Shown here in pieces: positions 52,530 to 60,393 of a DNA stretch of 64,000 nt (its first letter is position 1; every line of letters starts with the position of its first letter). A program made the translations under genes and the position numbers. Source of the stretch: Bacteroidota bacterium (GTDB lineage: Bacteria; Bacteroidota; Bacteroidia; Cytophagales; Cytophagaceae); assembly GCA_023428135.1 (NCBI GenBank), contig JAEYZG010000005.1, positions 62,001 to 126,000 of the forward strand, written 5' to 3'. The notes under the pieces were generated by a model that ran no database searches, was not told the DNA's origin, and saw only the letters and a program-made list of their open reading frames with translations.

Positions 52530-53555
52530 TCAATGCCCGTGATCATAATCGTGATCTTGGTGCTCTTCTACAGCAGATGCAAAGTACATAGCAGAAAGAA
52601 GGGTGAATACATATGCCTGCAATAAAGCAACAAACAGCTCAAGCATCGACATAAATACGGCAAACGCTGTACTTGCAAATCCAACAGCATAGCTTTCAAA
52701 CATAAAGATCAAGCTTATAAAGCTTAATATGATAATGTGACCTGCTGTAATGTTGGCGAAAAGTCGGACCATAAGAGAGAATGGCTTAGTAAACATACCA
52801 ACAATCTCTATAGGAAGTATGATGATTCTCAATGGAAGCGGAACACCAGGAGTCCAAAATATGTGTTTCCAGTAATTTCCATTTGCACTTAATAATGTTA
52901 CCAAAAAGGTAAGTAATGCAAGGATAAATGTAACTGCTATGTTTCCTGTAAGGTTAGCTCCTCCCGGGAACAAGCCCAAAAGGTTGTTAAACCAGATAAA
53001 GAAAAATACAGTTAAAAGATATGGCATAAAACGCTCGTATTTAGGACCGATAGTTCCTTTGCCTATATCATCTCTGATGTACATTATTATTGGCTCAAAG
53101 AAAGACTGGATACCTTTTGGTGCTTTGCCTTTCGTTTTACCATAAGATTTAGCAATGCCTATAAAGATTAACACAAGTATTGCCACACTGATAAACATTG
53201 AAGCAACATTCTTCGTAATGGAGATATCGTAGATTGTTCTGCTTTTATCTACAGGCTCAATTTTATCATGATGATTCAGGTGATAACCATTATAAGTTCT
53301 GTCAGGACTATGGTATAAATGAGATGATGAAAACACATCTAAGCCTTTTTCAGAATAAATGATAACCGGAAGAGGAATAGCAAGACCATGAGCAAATTCC
53401 CATTCATGAGCATCCAAAATATGGTGCATAATCAAGTCACCAGGGCTAAATTTCTTTTCTTCACCGGATTCCGCTGGTCCGTTAGCATATGCAGCACCCT
53501 TTACCAAAGAGATGAAGAGAAATGCAATAAGGAATATTTTACTCAGATTTTTCAT
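52530..53555 (-). CDS. atpB: ATP synthase F0 a subunit
   Basis: 341 residues, with a signal-like start and an extra N-terminal ~120-residue periplasmic part (GDLIMHHILDAHEWEF) as in other Bacteroidetes. The channel core carries the essential Arg in MVRLFANITAGH, plus FFIWFNNLLGLFPGGANLTG. Passes protons to the c-ring. C-terminus is His/Asp-rich (HQDHDYDHGH). Overlaps the upstream small membrane protein gene by 17 bases, so co-expressed. Confidence 0.96.
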   Translation of the reverse strand: MKNLSKIFLIAFLFISLVKGAAYANGPAESGEEKKFSPGDLIMHHILDAHEWEFAHGLAIPLPVIIYSEKGLDVFSSSHLYHSPDRTYNGYHLNHHDKIEPVDKSRTIYDISITKNVASMFISVAILVLIFIGIAKSYGKTKGKAPKGIQSFFEPIIMYIRDDIGKGTIGPKYERFMPYLLTVFFFIWFNNLLGLFPGGANLTGNIAVTFILALLTFLVTLLSANGNYWKHIFWTPGVPLPLRIIILPIEIVGMFTKPFSLMVRLFANITAGHIIILSFISLIFMFESYAVGFASTAFAVFMSMLELFVALLQAYVFTLLSAMYFASAVEEHQDHDYDHGH

Positions 53556-53922
53556 TGTTTTTAAAATCGGCCCGCAAGTTACTTAATAAGGAATAAATTT
53601 CAAACCACGTATAACACAAATACAAAACAAAAAAGTTTAAAGCGAAAACCACTGGATGAAAATCGGTATTAAGTAGACCAACCACCACATAAGCCACTGA
53701 TAAAAGGAATCTTACTGTAAGGGAAACAAGATAAAAAATATGAATTTTATTATCGCCGTTTAACGACCCTATAGAAATAATCCTATTGGATATAAAAAAA
53801 ATAGAAAAGAAAAATACCTGGCTATACCAGATAAATGGATGGACCAATAACGGATCTTTAATTTTAGTTAAACAAACTATTATTAAAGAAGTGGCGGTAA
53901 AGCAGAATAGAAATTTTTTCAC
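53539..53922 (-). CDS. Small membrane protein in the ATP synthase operon
   Basis: 127 residues, GTG start at 53922, about four hydrophobic helices. No motif recognised. Its place between the AtpZ-like gene and atpB is that of AtpI-type assembly proteins (c-ring assembly or Mg uptake), and the size is right, so AtpI-like function is plausible but not shown by sequence identity. Its end overlaps the atpB start by 17 bases. Confidence 0.65.
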   Translation of the reverse strand: MKKFLFCFTATSLIIVCLTKIKDPLLVHPFIWYSQVFFFSIFFISNRIISIGSLNGDNKIHIFYLVSLTVRFLLSVAYVVVGLLNTDFHPVVFALNFFVLYLCYTWFEIYSLLSNLRADFKNNEKSE

Positions 53923-53932
53923 AGGGGCAAAG

Positions 53933-54163
53933 TTATTTCATAAGCCCCCGTATTACCAAGTAAATTGCTGCAATTACTGAAAATATAGTTAAAAAAATCG
54001 TAAACAACTGACTTTCGACATGAAAATGCTCATCTAGTTTTATTCCGGCCCAGGCTCCAAGACACATTGTTGCGATCATCTGGATCACAAGGCTGGAATA
54101 TTTAGCATAACCCTCAAGCGGTTTTTTCTTGTTTGATTGGTTTGATTCGTTCTCCTTCTCCAA
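53933..54163 (-). CDS. atpZ: AtpZ/AtpI family protein
   Basis: 76 residues: polar N-terminus, then two transmembrane helices (YSSLVIQMIATMCLGAWAGI; FTIFLTIFSVIAAIYLVIRG) with the LDEH segment between, the usual AtpZ layout. AtpZ/AtpI proteins help assemble the c-ring and the ATP synthase. The start is TTG 54163, overlapping the bactofilin gene's 3' end by 50 bases, an unusually large overlap. No ATG is available before the helices. Confidence 0.75.
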   Translation of the reverse strand: MEKENESNQSNKKKPLEGYAKYSSLVIQMIATMCLGAWAGIKLDEHFHVESQLFTIFLTIFSVIAAIYLVIRGLMK

Positions 54164-54539
54164 TTTGAATTTCTTTTATTGTAGCACCCATTTTACACTG
54201 CCCGTTAAACGTAGCTCCAGACTCCATGATCATTTTATTTGTAATAAGATCACCGTTAATTAATGCCGTCGCTTTCACAACAACTACGTCTGAAATTTCA
54301 ATTGTACCCTTCACCTCTCCTGATACTTCTGCAGTATGTGCAAGTATATTTCCTTCCACAACACAAGATTCGCTTAACACGACCTTGGATTTACTCTTGA
54401 TATTTCCAACGACCTTACCTTCTATCCTGATATTTCCAAAAGTTTCAATATTTCCCTCAAGAACGGTACCTTTAGCGACAATTGTACTTGAATTGGTCAG
54501 CTCTTCCAATTCTTTTTTTTCCTTTTTGTTCTGAAACAT
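54114..54539 (-). CDS. Bactofilin (polymer-forming cytoskeletal protein)
   Basis: 141 residues. Core beta-helix with regular hydrophobic/Gly repeats: STIVAKGTVLEGNIETFG, RIEGKVVGNIKSKSKVVL, VEGNILAHTAEVSG, ATALINGDLITNKMIM. Short polar ends. Bactofilins polymerise at the inner membrane and recruit cell-wall enzymes. Its neighbours are a LytM-fold protein (11 bases upstream) and the ATP synthase genes; the former pairing is common in curvature and stalk systems. Confidence 0.9.
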   Translation of the reverse strand: MFQNKKEKKELEELTNSSTIVAKGTVLEGNIETFGNIRIEGKVVGNIKSKSKVVLSESCVVEGNILAHTAEVSGEVKGTIEISDVVVVKATALINGDLITNKMIMESGATFNGQCKMGATIKEIQIGEGERIKPIKQEKTA

Positions 54540-54550
54540 AGTGAATTAGT

Positions 54551-55402
54551 TTAAAATGTTATGAAATTTTCCGGGTTGACCGGCTTTCCTTTATACCAAA
54601 GCTCAAAATAGAAATTAGGATTTCCTCCAACCTGAGGATCGCTTACAATCCCCAAAACTTCTCCAGCCTTTACTGCATCTCCGTCTTTCTTTAAAACTAC
54701 GGAATTTTTTTTATAAACAGTCATCAGATTGTCTTCATGTTGCAAGATTATCACGTTTTCATTCTGATCCGTCCATCCAGCAAAAATTACTGTTCCATTT
54801 GCCACAGCCTTTACTGATTCCCCTGGCTTAACAAGTAACCCGACCTTATAAGACTGCCTGCCAGCATTGTATTTAGACTTTACTAATCCCGAAACGGGAT
54901 TAAAAAGTATTAAGTTGGACAATTTTCCAAAAGAAACATTTTTGACGGAAAAAACATTCGATTCCTTTTTCTCAAATTCTTTCCTGAACAGCGAATCTAC
55001 TATTGACAATTGGCTAATTTCATCGACTTTAACAACCTTTACAGAAGTTGAGGATTCAGACTTTAATTCTTCATCTTTTCCTGAAATTACCCTTTGAACA
55101 AGGTCAGTAAATGCAGCTTTTTGCTCCATCTCCGTCGTCAGACTGTCTACTTTAGCAGAAAGTGCAATTATCTTTTTATTTAAAACAATTTGCTTATGGG
55201 TCGGATCAAAAAAAGTAGCTAACAATGTTGTGCTTAAATAAAAGCACAGGGAAAAAACCAGAATTAAAAAAATTGAGCAGAAAACAATTAATTTCGCATA
55301 AGTGAAACTAAATGTTCGTTTTTCTGCAAAATTTTCTTCATTTCTGATAATTAGCAGAAATCTGTTCGTTAACCAGTGAGAAAGTGTTTTTCTGTGTTTC
55401 AA
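54551..55402 (-). CDS. Membrane-anchored LytM-fold protein lacking all zinc ligands (bactofilin partner)
   Basis: 283 residues; TTG start at 55402, no ATG for a long way. One N-terminal transmembrane helix (LIVFCSIFLILVFSLCFYLS), a coiled-coil segment (about 75-110), then a LytM domain at residues ~180-283. Canonical HxGxD reads SYKVG, YAHL reads YKKN, and HLHFE reads NFYFE; every zinc ligand is gone. The fold is complete (PGESVKAVANGTVIFAGW, KAGEVLGIVSDPQ). It is presumably a scaffold or regulator of peptidoglycan hydrolysis and not an enzyme. Coupled to bactofilin, 11 bases downstream. Confidence 0.85.
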   Translation of the reverse strand: MKHRKTLSHWLTNRFLLIIRNEENFAEKRTFSFTYAKLIVFCSIFLILVFSLCFYLSTTLLATFFDPTHKQIVLNKKIIALSAKVDSLTTEMEQKAAFTDLVQRVISGKDEELKSESSTSVKVVKVDEISQLSIVDSLFRKEFEKKESNVFSVKNVSFGKLSNLILFNPVSGLVKSKYNAGRQSYKVGLLVKPGESVKAVANGTVIFAGWTDQNENVIILQHEDNLMTVYKKNSVVLKKDGDAVKAGEVLGIVSDPQVGGNPNFYFELWYKGKPVNPENFITF

Positions 55403-55478
55403 AATTATAATTCAGAATTATTATTATTACGAGCTTACATTATAATTATTTTATTCGAATTTATTTAAATTAAACAAT

Positions 55479-58088
55479 TTGATTTTTTTGGAAACGAAAT
55501 CAATCCATATCAAAATATTTTGCCTGCTTGTAGGTTTTATAGCCTTTTCGTGCTCACCTGAAAGTAATTCCTTTGTGAGCAAAGGCTATCATAACCTTAC
55601 TGCACGTGACAATGCTTATTTCCTTGCCAGAGAGCGAATGAAGCAGGTAGATAAAAAAATCAATGAAGCCAGACTTGACGACTACAATAAAGTTATTCAT
55701 GTTCTTGCTTTGCCTGATACGAACAAACTGAAAGCTCAGCAACAACTTCTCGAGGATATTTTTAAAAAGGCCTCTTTACCTATTCAAAAACACAAAAACA
55801 GCAAATGGGTTGATGACAGCTATATTTTGGTCGGAAAGGTAAAATTTTACAAAGGAGAATGGCCTCAGGCAATAGAAACATTCAAATATGTCAATTCGAA
55901 AAGTACAGATCCAGTCGCAAGACATGAGGCGATTATTCACCTTATGAGACTTTTTCTGACAGCTCAGAATTTTGACTATGTAAATAGTGTAAACTACTTT
56001 CTTAAAAAGGAAAAAATGAGCTCTTCAAATCAAAGGGAATATCTCCTTACCAGAGCTCAGTATTTTATAATGCAGGAAAGATATAAAGAAGCACTTAAAG
56101 ACCTTGAAACTGCAAGGCCCCTCATAAAGAAAAAAGATGTTAAATCCAGAGTACATTTTATAATCGGACAAATACAACAATTGCAGAATGACGATAAAGA
56201 TTCCTATAAAAATTACAAGGCTGTTCTAAAACACAATCCACCATATGAACTTTCCTTCTATACCAGGCTTTATATGGCTCAGGTAACAAACCTTTCGAAA
56301 TCCGGTGACAAGAAAAAAATTGAAAAATATTTCAAAAAGCTCCTGAAAGATCTTAAAAATCAGGAATATAAAGACAAAATCTATTATGAGATGGCCAAGT
56401 TTGAGTTCAAACAAGGACATCTCCCTGGTACTATTGAATACCTGCAAAAGTCAGTTGCTGCAAGTACTGGGAACAATTATCAAAAAGCATCGTCATATCT
56501 GATGCTCGCTGAAATTCACTATGAAAAATTGCAGGATTTTGAGACTTCCAAGTTATATTATGACAGCACGATAACTCTAATGGACAAAAAAGACAAGCGC
56601 TACAGACTTATTGCTGCTCGACAGGAAGTTCTTCAGGAATTTGTTACCCAGTTAAGGATTATCCAAAAAGAGGATAGTCTTCTAAAGCTTGCTTCAATGG
56701 ATAGTCTTGCACTTGCCAAACATATAGATAAAGTAATCGATAAAGAGAAAGAGGATCTAAAGAAAGCAGAGGCAAGAGAGAAGGCTCTGGCAGCAAAAAA
56801 TGCATCCAACAATAATAACAATGGAGCAGGCCCCGTCTCTGGTGGTGGAGAAAGTACCTGGCACTTTTATAATGAAGCATCTATAACACGAGGAAAAACA
56901 GAATTCGTGAAACGCTGGGGACAAAGAAAACTTGAAGACAACTGGAGACGATCCACAAAAGAAGCTGTACAGGATAATATGGATGAAAATGAAAATCAAG
57001 ACATAGATTCTGCAGCTGTTGCGCTTGACTCAAAAGAAAAACTGGAAAAAGAAGCAAAAGTAGATAAAACAAAATACTACAAAGAAATTCCGTTTTCTGA
57101 TGAAGCAAAAGCTGCATCCTCACTTAAAGTTGAAAATGCATTATATAATGTAGGGAAAATTTATGATCAGAAACTAGATGAAAAAGGGAATGCCATAAAA
57201 TCATTTGAGACACATTTGACAAGATTCCCGACGTCTAAACTTAAATCCGAGGTTTTATATTTTCTGTATCTCCTTTATAAAGAAAAGCCGGATCCAAAGT
57301 TTGAAAATTTTGCTGCTACGTTGCATGATGAATTTCCCAACTCTATTTATTCCAAACTGATCCGGAACCCTAATTATATGGCTGAAACAAAGGAGACCAG
57401 CCAACATATTAACAGATTGTATAGGGATGCCTATAATCTTTACAAAGCTGAAAGATTTTTCGATGCAGATTCTGCAATAAAAGCAATCAGGGTAGCTTAT
57501 AAGGAAAATGATATAGAAGACAAACTTCAATTGCTTGAAATTCTAATCATTGGACAGACTAAAAATGCTCTTATTTATAAAGGAAAGCTGGATGAGTTTA
57601 TTGCAAATCAGAAAGAAAGTGTACTTCTTCCCAAAGCAAAAGAGCTTCTGGTTTCAACGGAAGAATATATAAAATTAGCTTCAACAGGTGGTAAATCTTT
57701 AAATGAAGACCAGATTAAATATAAAACCGACATAAAAGATAAACCTCACATGTTTATAGTGGCAGTTCATGGCAAAAATCTGAAACCTGCCAAAATTGTC
57801 AATGCTCTGAAGAAGTACAATGGGGAGCATTATAAACCAGGTGAGATCCAGACTGAAGTGGTCTCATTAAATGATACCCTAAATTTAATAAGCATAAAAA
57901 CCCTTGTGGATAAATCAGGAGGAATGATATATTACACTCAGATTAAAAATTTTCAGCCTTTTCAATCTGAAACCAAGAACCTAAAATATGACTTATTTGT
58001 AATAACAGAGGAAAATTTTTCCCTGTTCAACAGATCCAAAAAACTTGAAAGTTACCTTAATTTCTTTGAGGAACATTATAGGAAGTAA
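55479..58088 (+). CDS. sprE: T9SS gliding protein SprE (PorW), TPR lipoprotein
   Basis: 869 residues, same size as F. johnsoniae SprE. Lipobox LVGFIAFSC close to the N-terminus (Cys about residue 25). TPR-like helices run through much of the protein (YKGEWPQAIETFKYVN; YKEALKDLETARPL). Conserved starting motif YHNLTARDNAYFLARE. A poly-Asn stretch (NASNNNNNGAG) with Gly follows about residue 440. SprE/PorW is a periplasmic lipoprotein required for T9SS that links motor and outer ring. TTG start at 55479; TTG 55488 is an alternative. It is 2 bases before the PBP1A gene. Confidence 0.88.
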   Translation: MIFLETKSIHIKIFCLLVGFIAFSCSPESNSFVSKGYHNLTARDNAYFLARERMKQVDKKINEARLDDYNKVIHVLALPDTNKLKAQQQLLEDIFKKASLPIQKHKNSKWVDDSYILVGKVKFYKGEWPQAIETFKYVNSKSTDPVARHEAIIHLMRLFLTAQNFDYVNSVNYFLKKEKMSSSNQREYLLTRAQYFIMQERYKEALKDLETARPLIKKKDVKSRVHFIIGQIQQLQNDDKDSYKNYKAVLKHNPPYELSFYTRLYMAQVTNLSKSGDKKKIEKYFKKLLKDLKNQEYKDKIYYEMAKFEFKQGHLPGTIEYLQKSVAASTGNNYQKASSYLMLAEIHYEKLQDFETSKLYYDSTITLMDKKDKRYRLIAARQEVLQEFVTQLRIIQKEDSLLKLASMDSLALAKHIDKVIDKEKEDLKKAEAREKALAAKNASNNNNNGAGPVSGGGESTWHFYNEASITRGKTEFVKRWGQRKLEDNWRRSTKEAVQDNMDENENQDIDSAAVALDSKEKLEKEAKVDKTKYYKEIPFSDEAKAASSLKVENALYNVGKIYDQKLDEKGNAIKSFETHLTRFPTSKLKSEVLYFLYLLYKEKPDPKFENFAATLHDEFPNSIYSKLIRNPNYMAETKETSQHINRLYRDAYNLYKAERFFDADSAIKAIRVAYKENDIEDKLQLLEILIIGQTKNALIYKGKLDEFIANQKESVLLPKAKELLVSTEEYIKLASTGGKSLNEDQIKYKTDIKDKPHMFIVAVHGKNLKPAKIVNALKKYNGEHYKPGEIQTEVVSLNDTLNLISIKTLVDKSGGMIYYTQIKNFQPFQSETKNLKYDLFVITEENFSLFNRSKKLESYLNFFEEHYRK

Positions 58089-58090
58089 TC

Positions 58091-60382
58091 ATGAGCAAAA
58101 GTAATTTCTTTATATCCGCATTTATCAAAACTATTTGGCTCGGCTTTATTGCCGGTATCGGTAGTTTAGTACTTTATGTATATTTCGTTTCTATTAATTT
58201 TTTAGGATTTTTCGGTCCTATGCCAAGCTTAGAAGCTTTGGAAAATCCCAAAAGTGAAGTTGCATCGGAGCTTTACACCGCTGATATTGTTTTATTGGGA
58301 AAATACTTTAAAGAAAACAGAACTCCGGTAGAATTTGAAAAACTTTCCCCAAATCTTGTAAATGCTTTAACTGCAACGGAAGATTCAAGATTTGAAGAAC
58401 ATTCCGGCATTGACTTAAGAGGAATGGGTCGGGTTTTCTTTAAGACAATTATTCTAGGTCAAAGAAATTCTGGAGGAGGAAGTACCCTGTCACAACAGCT
58501 TGCCAAAAATTTATTCCAAACAAGGAGTGCTCTATACAAAGGTAAGTTAAGCAAAGGTCCCCTTGGAAAGGTGATTTTCAAAACCAAAGAATGGATAACC
58601 GCAGTAAAGATAGAAAGGGCATATACAAAAAAAGAAATCATGACTATGTATTTGAATACGGTTGATTTCGGAAGTAATTCATTTGGTATAGAAGTAGCAT
58701 CAAAAACCTTTTTTAATACAACTCCGGATAGCCTTAAAGTAGAAGAGGCTGCTGTGCTTGTAGGTCTGCTGAAAGCTCCGACGACCTATAGTCCGGTTTA
58801 TAATCCCGATTCATCTACATACAGAAGAAATACTGTGATCAGTCAGATGGCCAAATACGGATATCTGACTTCTACCAAAGCAGACTCAATTAAAAAACTT
58901 CCTATCGCGTTAGATTATAATGTTGAAAACCATAATAAAGGGTCTGCTACCTATTTCAGAAGTTTAATCACATCCTACCTGATTCCCTGGTGCAGAGAAA
59001 GAGGTCTGGATTTATATTCAGACGGTTTAAAAATATATACAACCCTCGATTCCAAAATGCAGAAATATGCAGAAGAATCGGTCACTTCCCACATGAAAGA
59101 AGAACAACGGAAGTTCTTTGAACACTGGAATGGCAGAAGTCCTTGGACAGATGAACAAGGAAAAGTTATTCCGAATTTTATAGAAACAGCAGCTAAAAGA
59201 TCCGATAGGTATAAAGCATTAAAACTTCAGTATGGAAATGATACAGTGAAAATCATGAAAGTAATGAAGACTCCTATTAAAATGAAGATTTTCAGCTGGA
59301 ATGGAGAAATAGATACTTTGATGTCTCCAATAGATTCAATCAAATATTACAAACATTTCCTTCATTGTGGATTTATGGCGATGGACCCACACTCAGGATA
59401 CATAAAGGCATGGGTAGGAGGAATAGATCACAAGCATTTTAAATATGATCACGTAAAGCAAGGTAAAAGGCAACCAGGTTCAACATTCAAGCCTTTTGTT
59501 TATGCTTCAGCGATAGATCTTGGATACTCTCCATGCTACGAATTACCTGATCTACCAGTAACATTTCCGACTGCAGATGTAAACCAAACCTGGACACCAC
59601 AGAACAGTAATGGTGAAGGATACACCGGAGAGATGTTCACTCTTCGAAAGGCAATGGCAAATTCAATTAACTCCATTACTGCTAACCTGATGAAGGAAAT
59701 TGGCCCACAGGTTGTGGTAAACAATGCCAAAAGAATGGGAATTACCAGTCCGCTGGATCCTGTACCAGCTCTTTGTCTGGGTGTAAGTGATGTTTCAATT
59801 TATGAACTTGTAGGCGCTTACAGCACTTTTGTCAACAATGGATTTTGGACTGAACCTTTTTTCATTACAAAAATTGAAGACAAGAATGGAAATATTTTAC
59901 AGGAATTCATACCAAAAAGCGTTGAAGTATTTGATGAAGAAACTGCCTATCTTATGGTGCACATGCTAAAAGGAGCAACAGAAGAAAAAGGTGGAACAGC
60001 TCTTGGCTTGAATAAATATGGACTTTTGTGGAATGGTTATGAAATCGGAGGAAAGACAGGAACCACTCAAAATTATTCAGATGGCTGGTTTATGGGCATT
60101 ACGCCAAAATTAGTTGCAGGAGCTTGGGTTGGAGGAGATGACAGATGTATACACTTCAGGAGTATGGATCTCGGTCAGGGGGCCAGAATGGCGATGCCAC
60201 TTTGGGCTATCTTCATGAAAAAGGTATTCGCAGATTCTTCACTTGGCCTGGTTAAAGAACGTTTCCCGCGTCCTTCTAAGTTGAGTGTTGAAATAGACTG
60301 CAGAAAATATAAAGAAAAAAGTTCCCTACATTCAGACTCTCTACAGCAAAAACATCAGCAAGTATTGCCTGACGAATTTTAG
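58091..60382 (+). CDS. Penicillin-binding protein 1A (transglycosylase/transpeptidase)
   Basis: 763 residues. One N-terminal membrane helix; GT51 domain with EDSRFEEHSGIDLRG (catalytic Glu) and GGSTLSQQLAKNLF; transpeptidase with SxxK in GSTFKPFVYA, SxN in SINSITAN, and KTGTT near the C-terminus. It polymerises glycan and crosslinks peptides outside the inner membrane. Directly behind sprE (2 bases) and ahead of uvrC (11 bases). Confidence 0.95.
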   Translation: MSKSNFFISAFIKTIWLGFIAGIGSLVLYVYFVSINFLGFFGPMPSLEALENPKSEVASELYTADIVLLGKYFKENRTPVEFEKLSPNLVNALTATEDSRFEEHSGIDLRGMGRVFFKTIILGQRNSGGGSTLSQQLAKNLFQTRSALYKGKLSKGPLGKVIFKTKEWITAVKIERAYTKKEIMTMYLNTVDFGSNSFGIEVASKTFFNTTPDSLKVEEAAVLVGLLKAPTTYSPVYNPDSSTYRRNTVISQMAKYGYLTSTKADSIKKLPIALDYNVENHNKGSATYFRSLITSYLIPWCRERGLDLYSDGLKIYTTLDSKMQKYAEESVTSHMKEEQRKFFEHWNGRSPWTDEQGKVIPNFIETAAKRSDRYKALKLQYGNDTVKIMKVMKTPIKMKIFSWNGEIDTLMSPIDSIKYYKHFLHCGFMAMDPHSGYIKAWVGGIDHKHFKYDHVKQGKRQPGSTFKPFVYASAIDLGYSPCYELPDLPVTFPTADVNQTWTPQNSNGEGYTGEMFTLRKAMANSINSITANLMKEIGPQVVVNNAKRMGITSPLDPVPALCLGVSDVSIYELVGAYSTFVNNGFWTEPFFITKIEDKNGNILQEFIPKSVEVFDEETAYLMVHMLKGATEEKGGTALGLNKYGLLWNGYEIGGKTGTTQNYSDGWFMGITPKLVAGAWVGGDDRCIHFRSMDLGQGARMAMPLWAIFMKKVFADSSLGLVKERFPRPSKLSVEIDCRKYKEKSSLHSDSLQQKHQQVLPDEF

Positions 60383-60393
60383 GAGATTTAATC

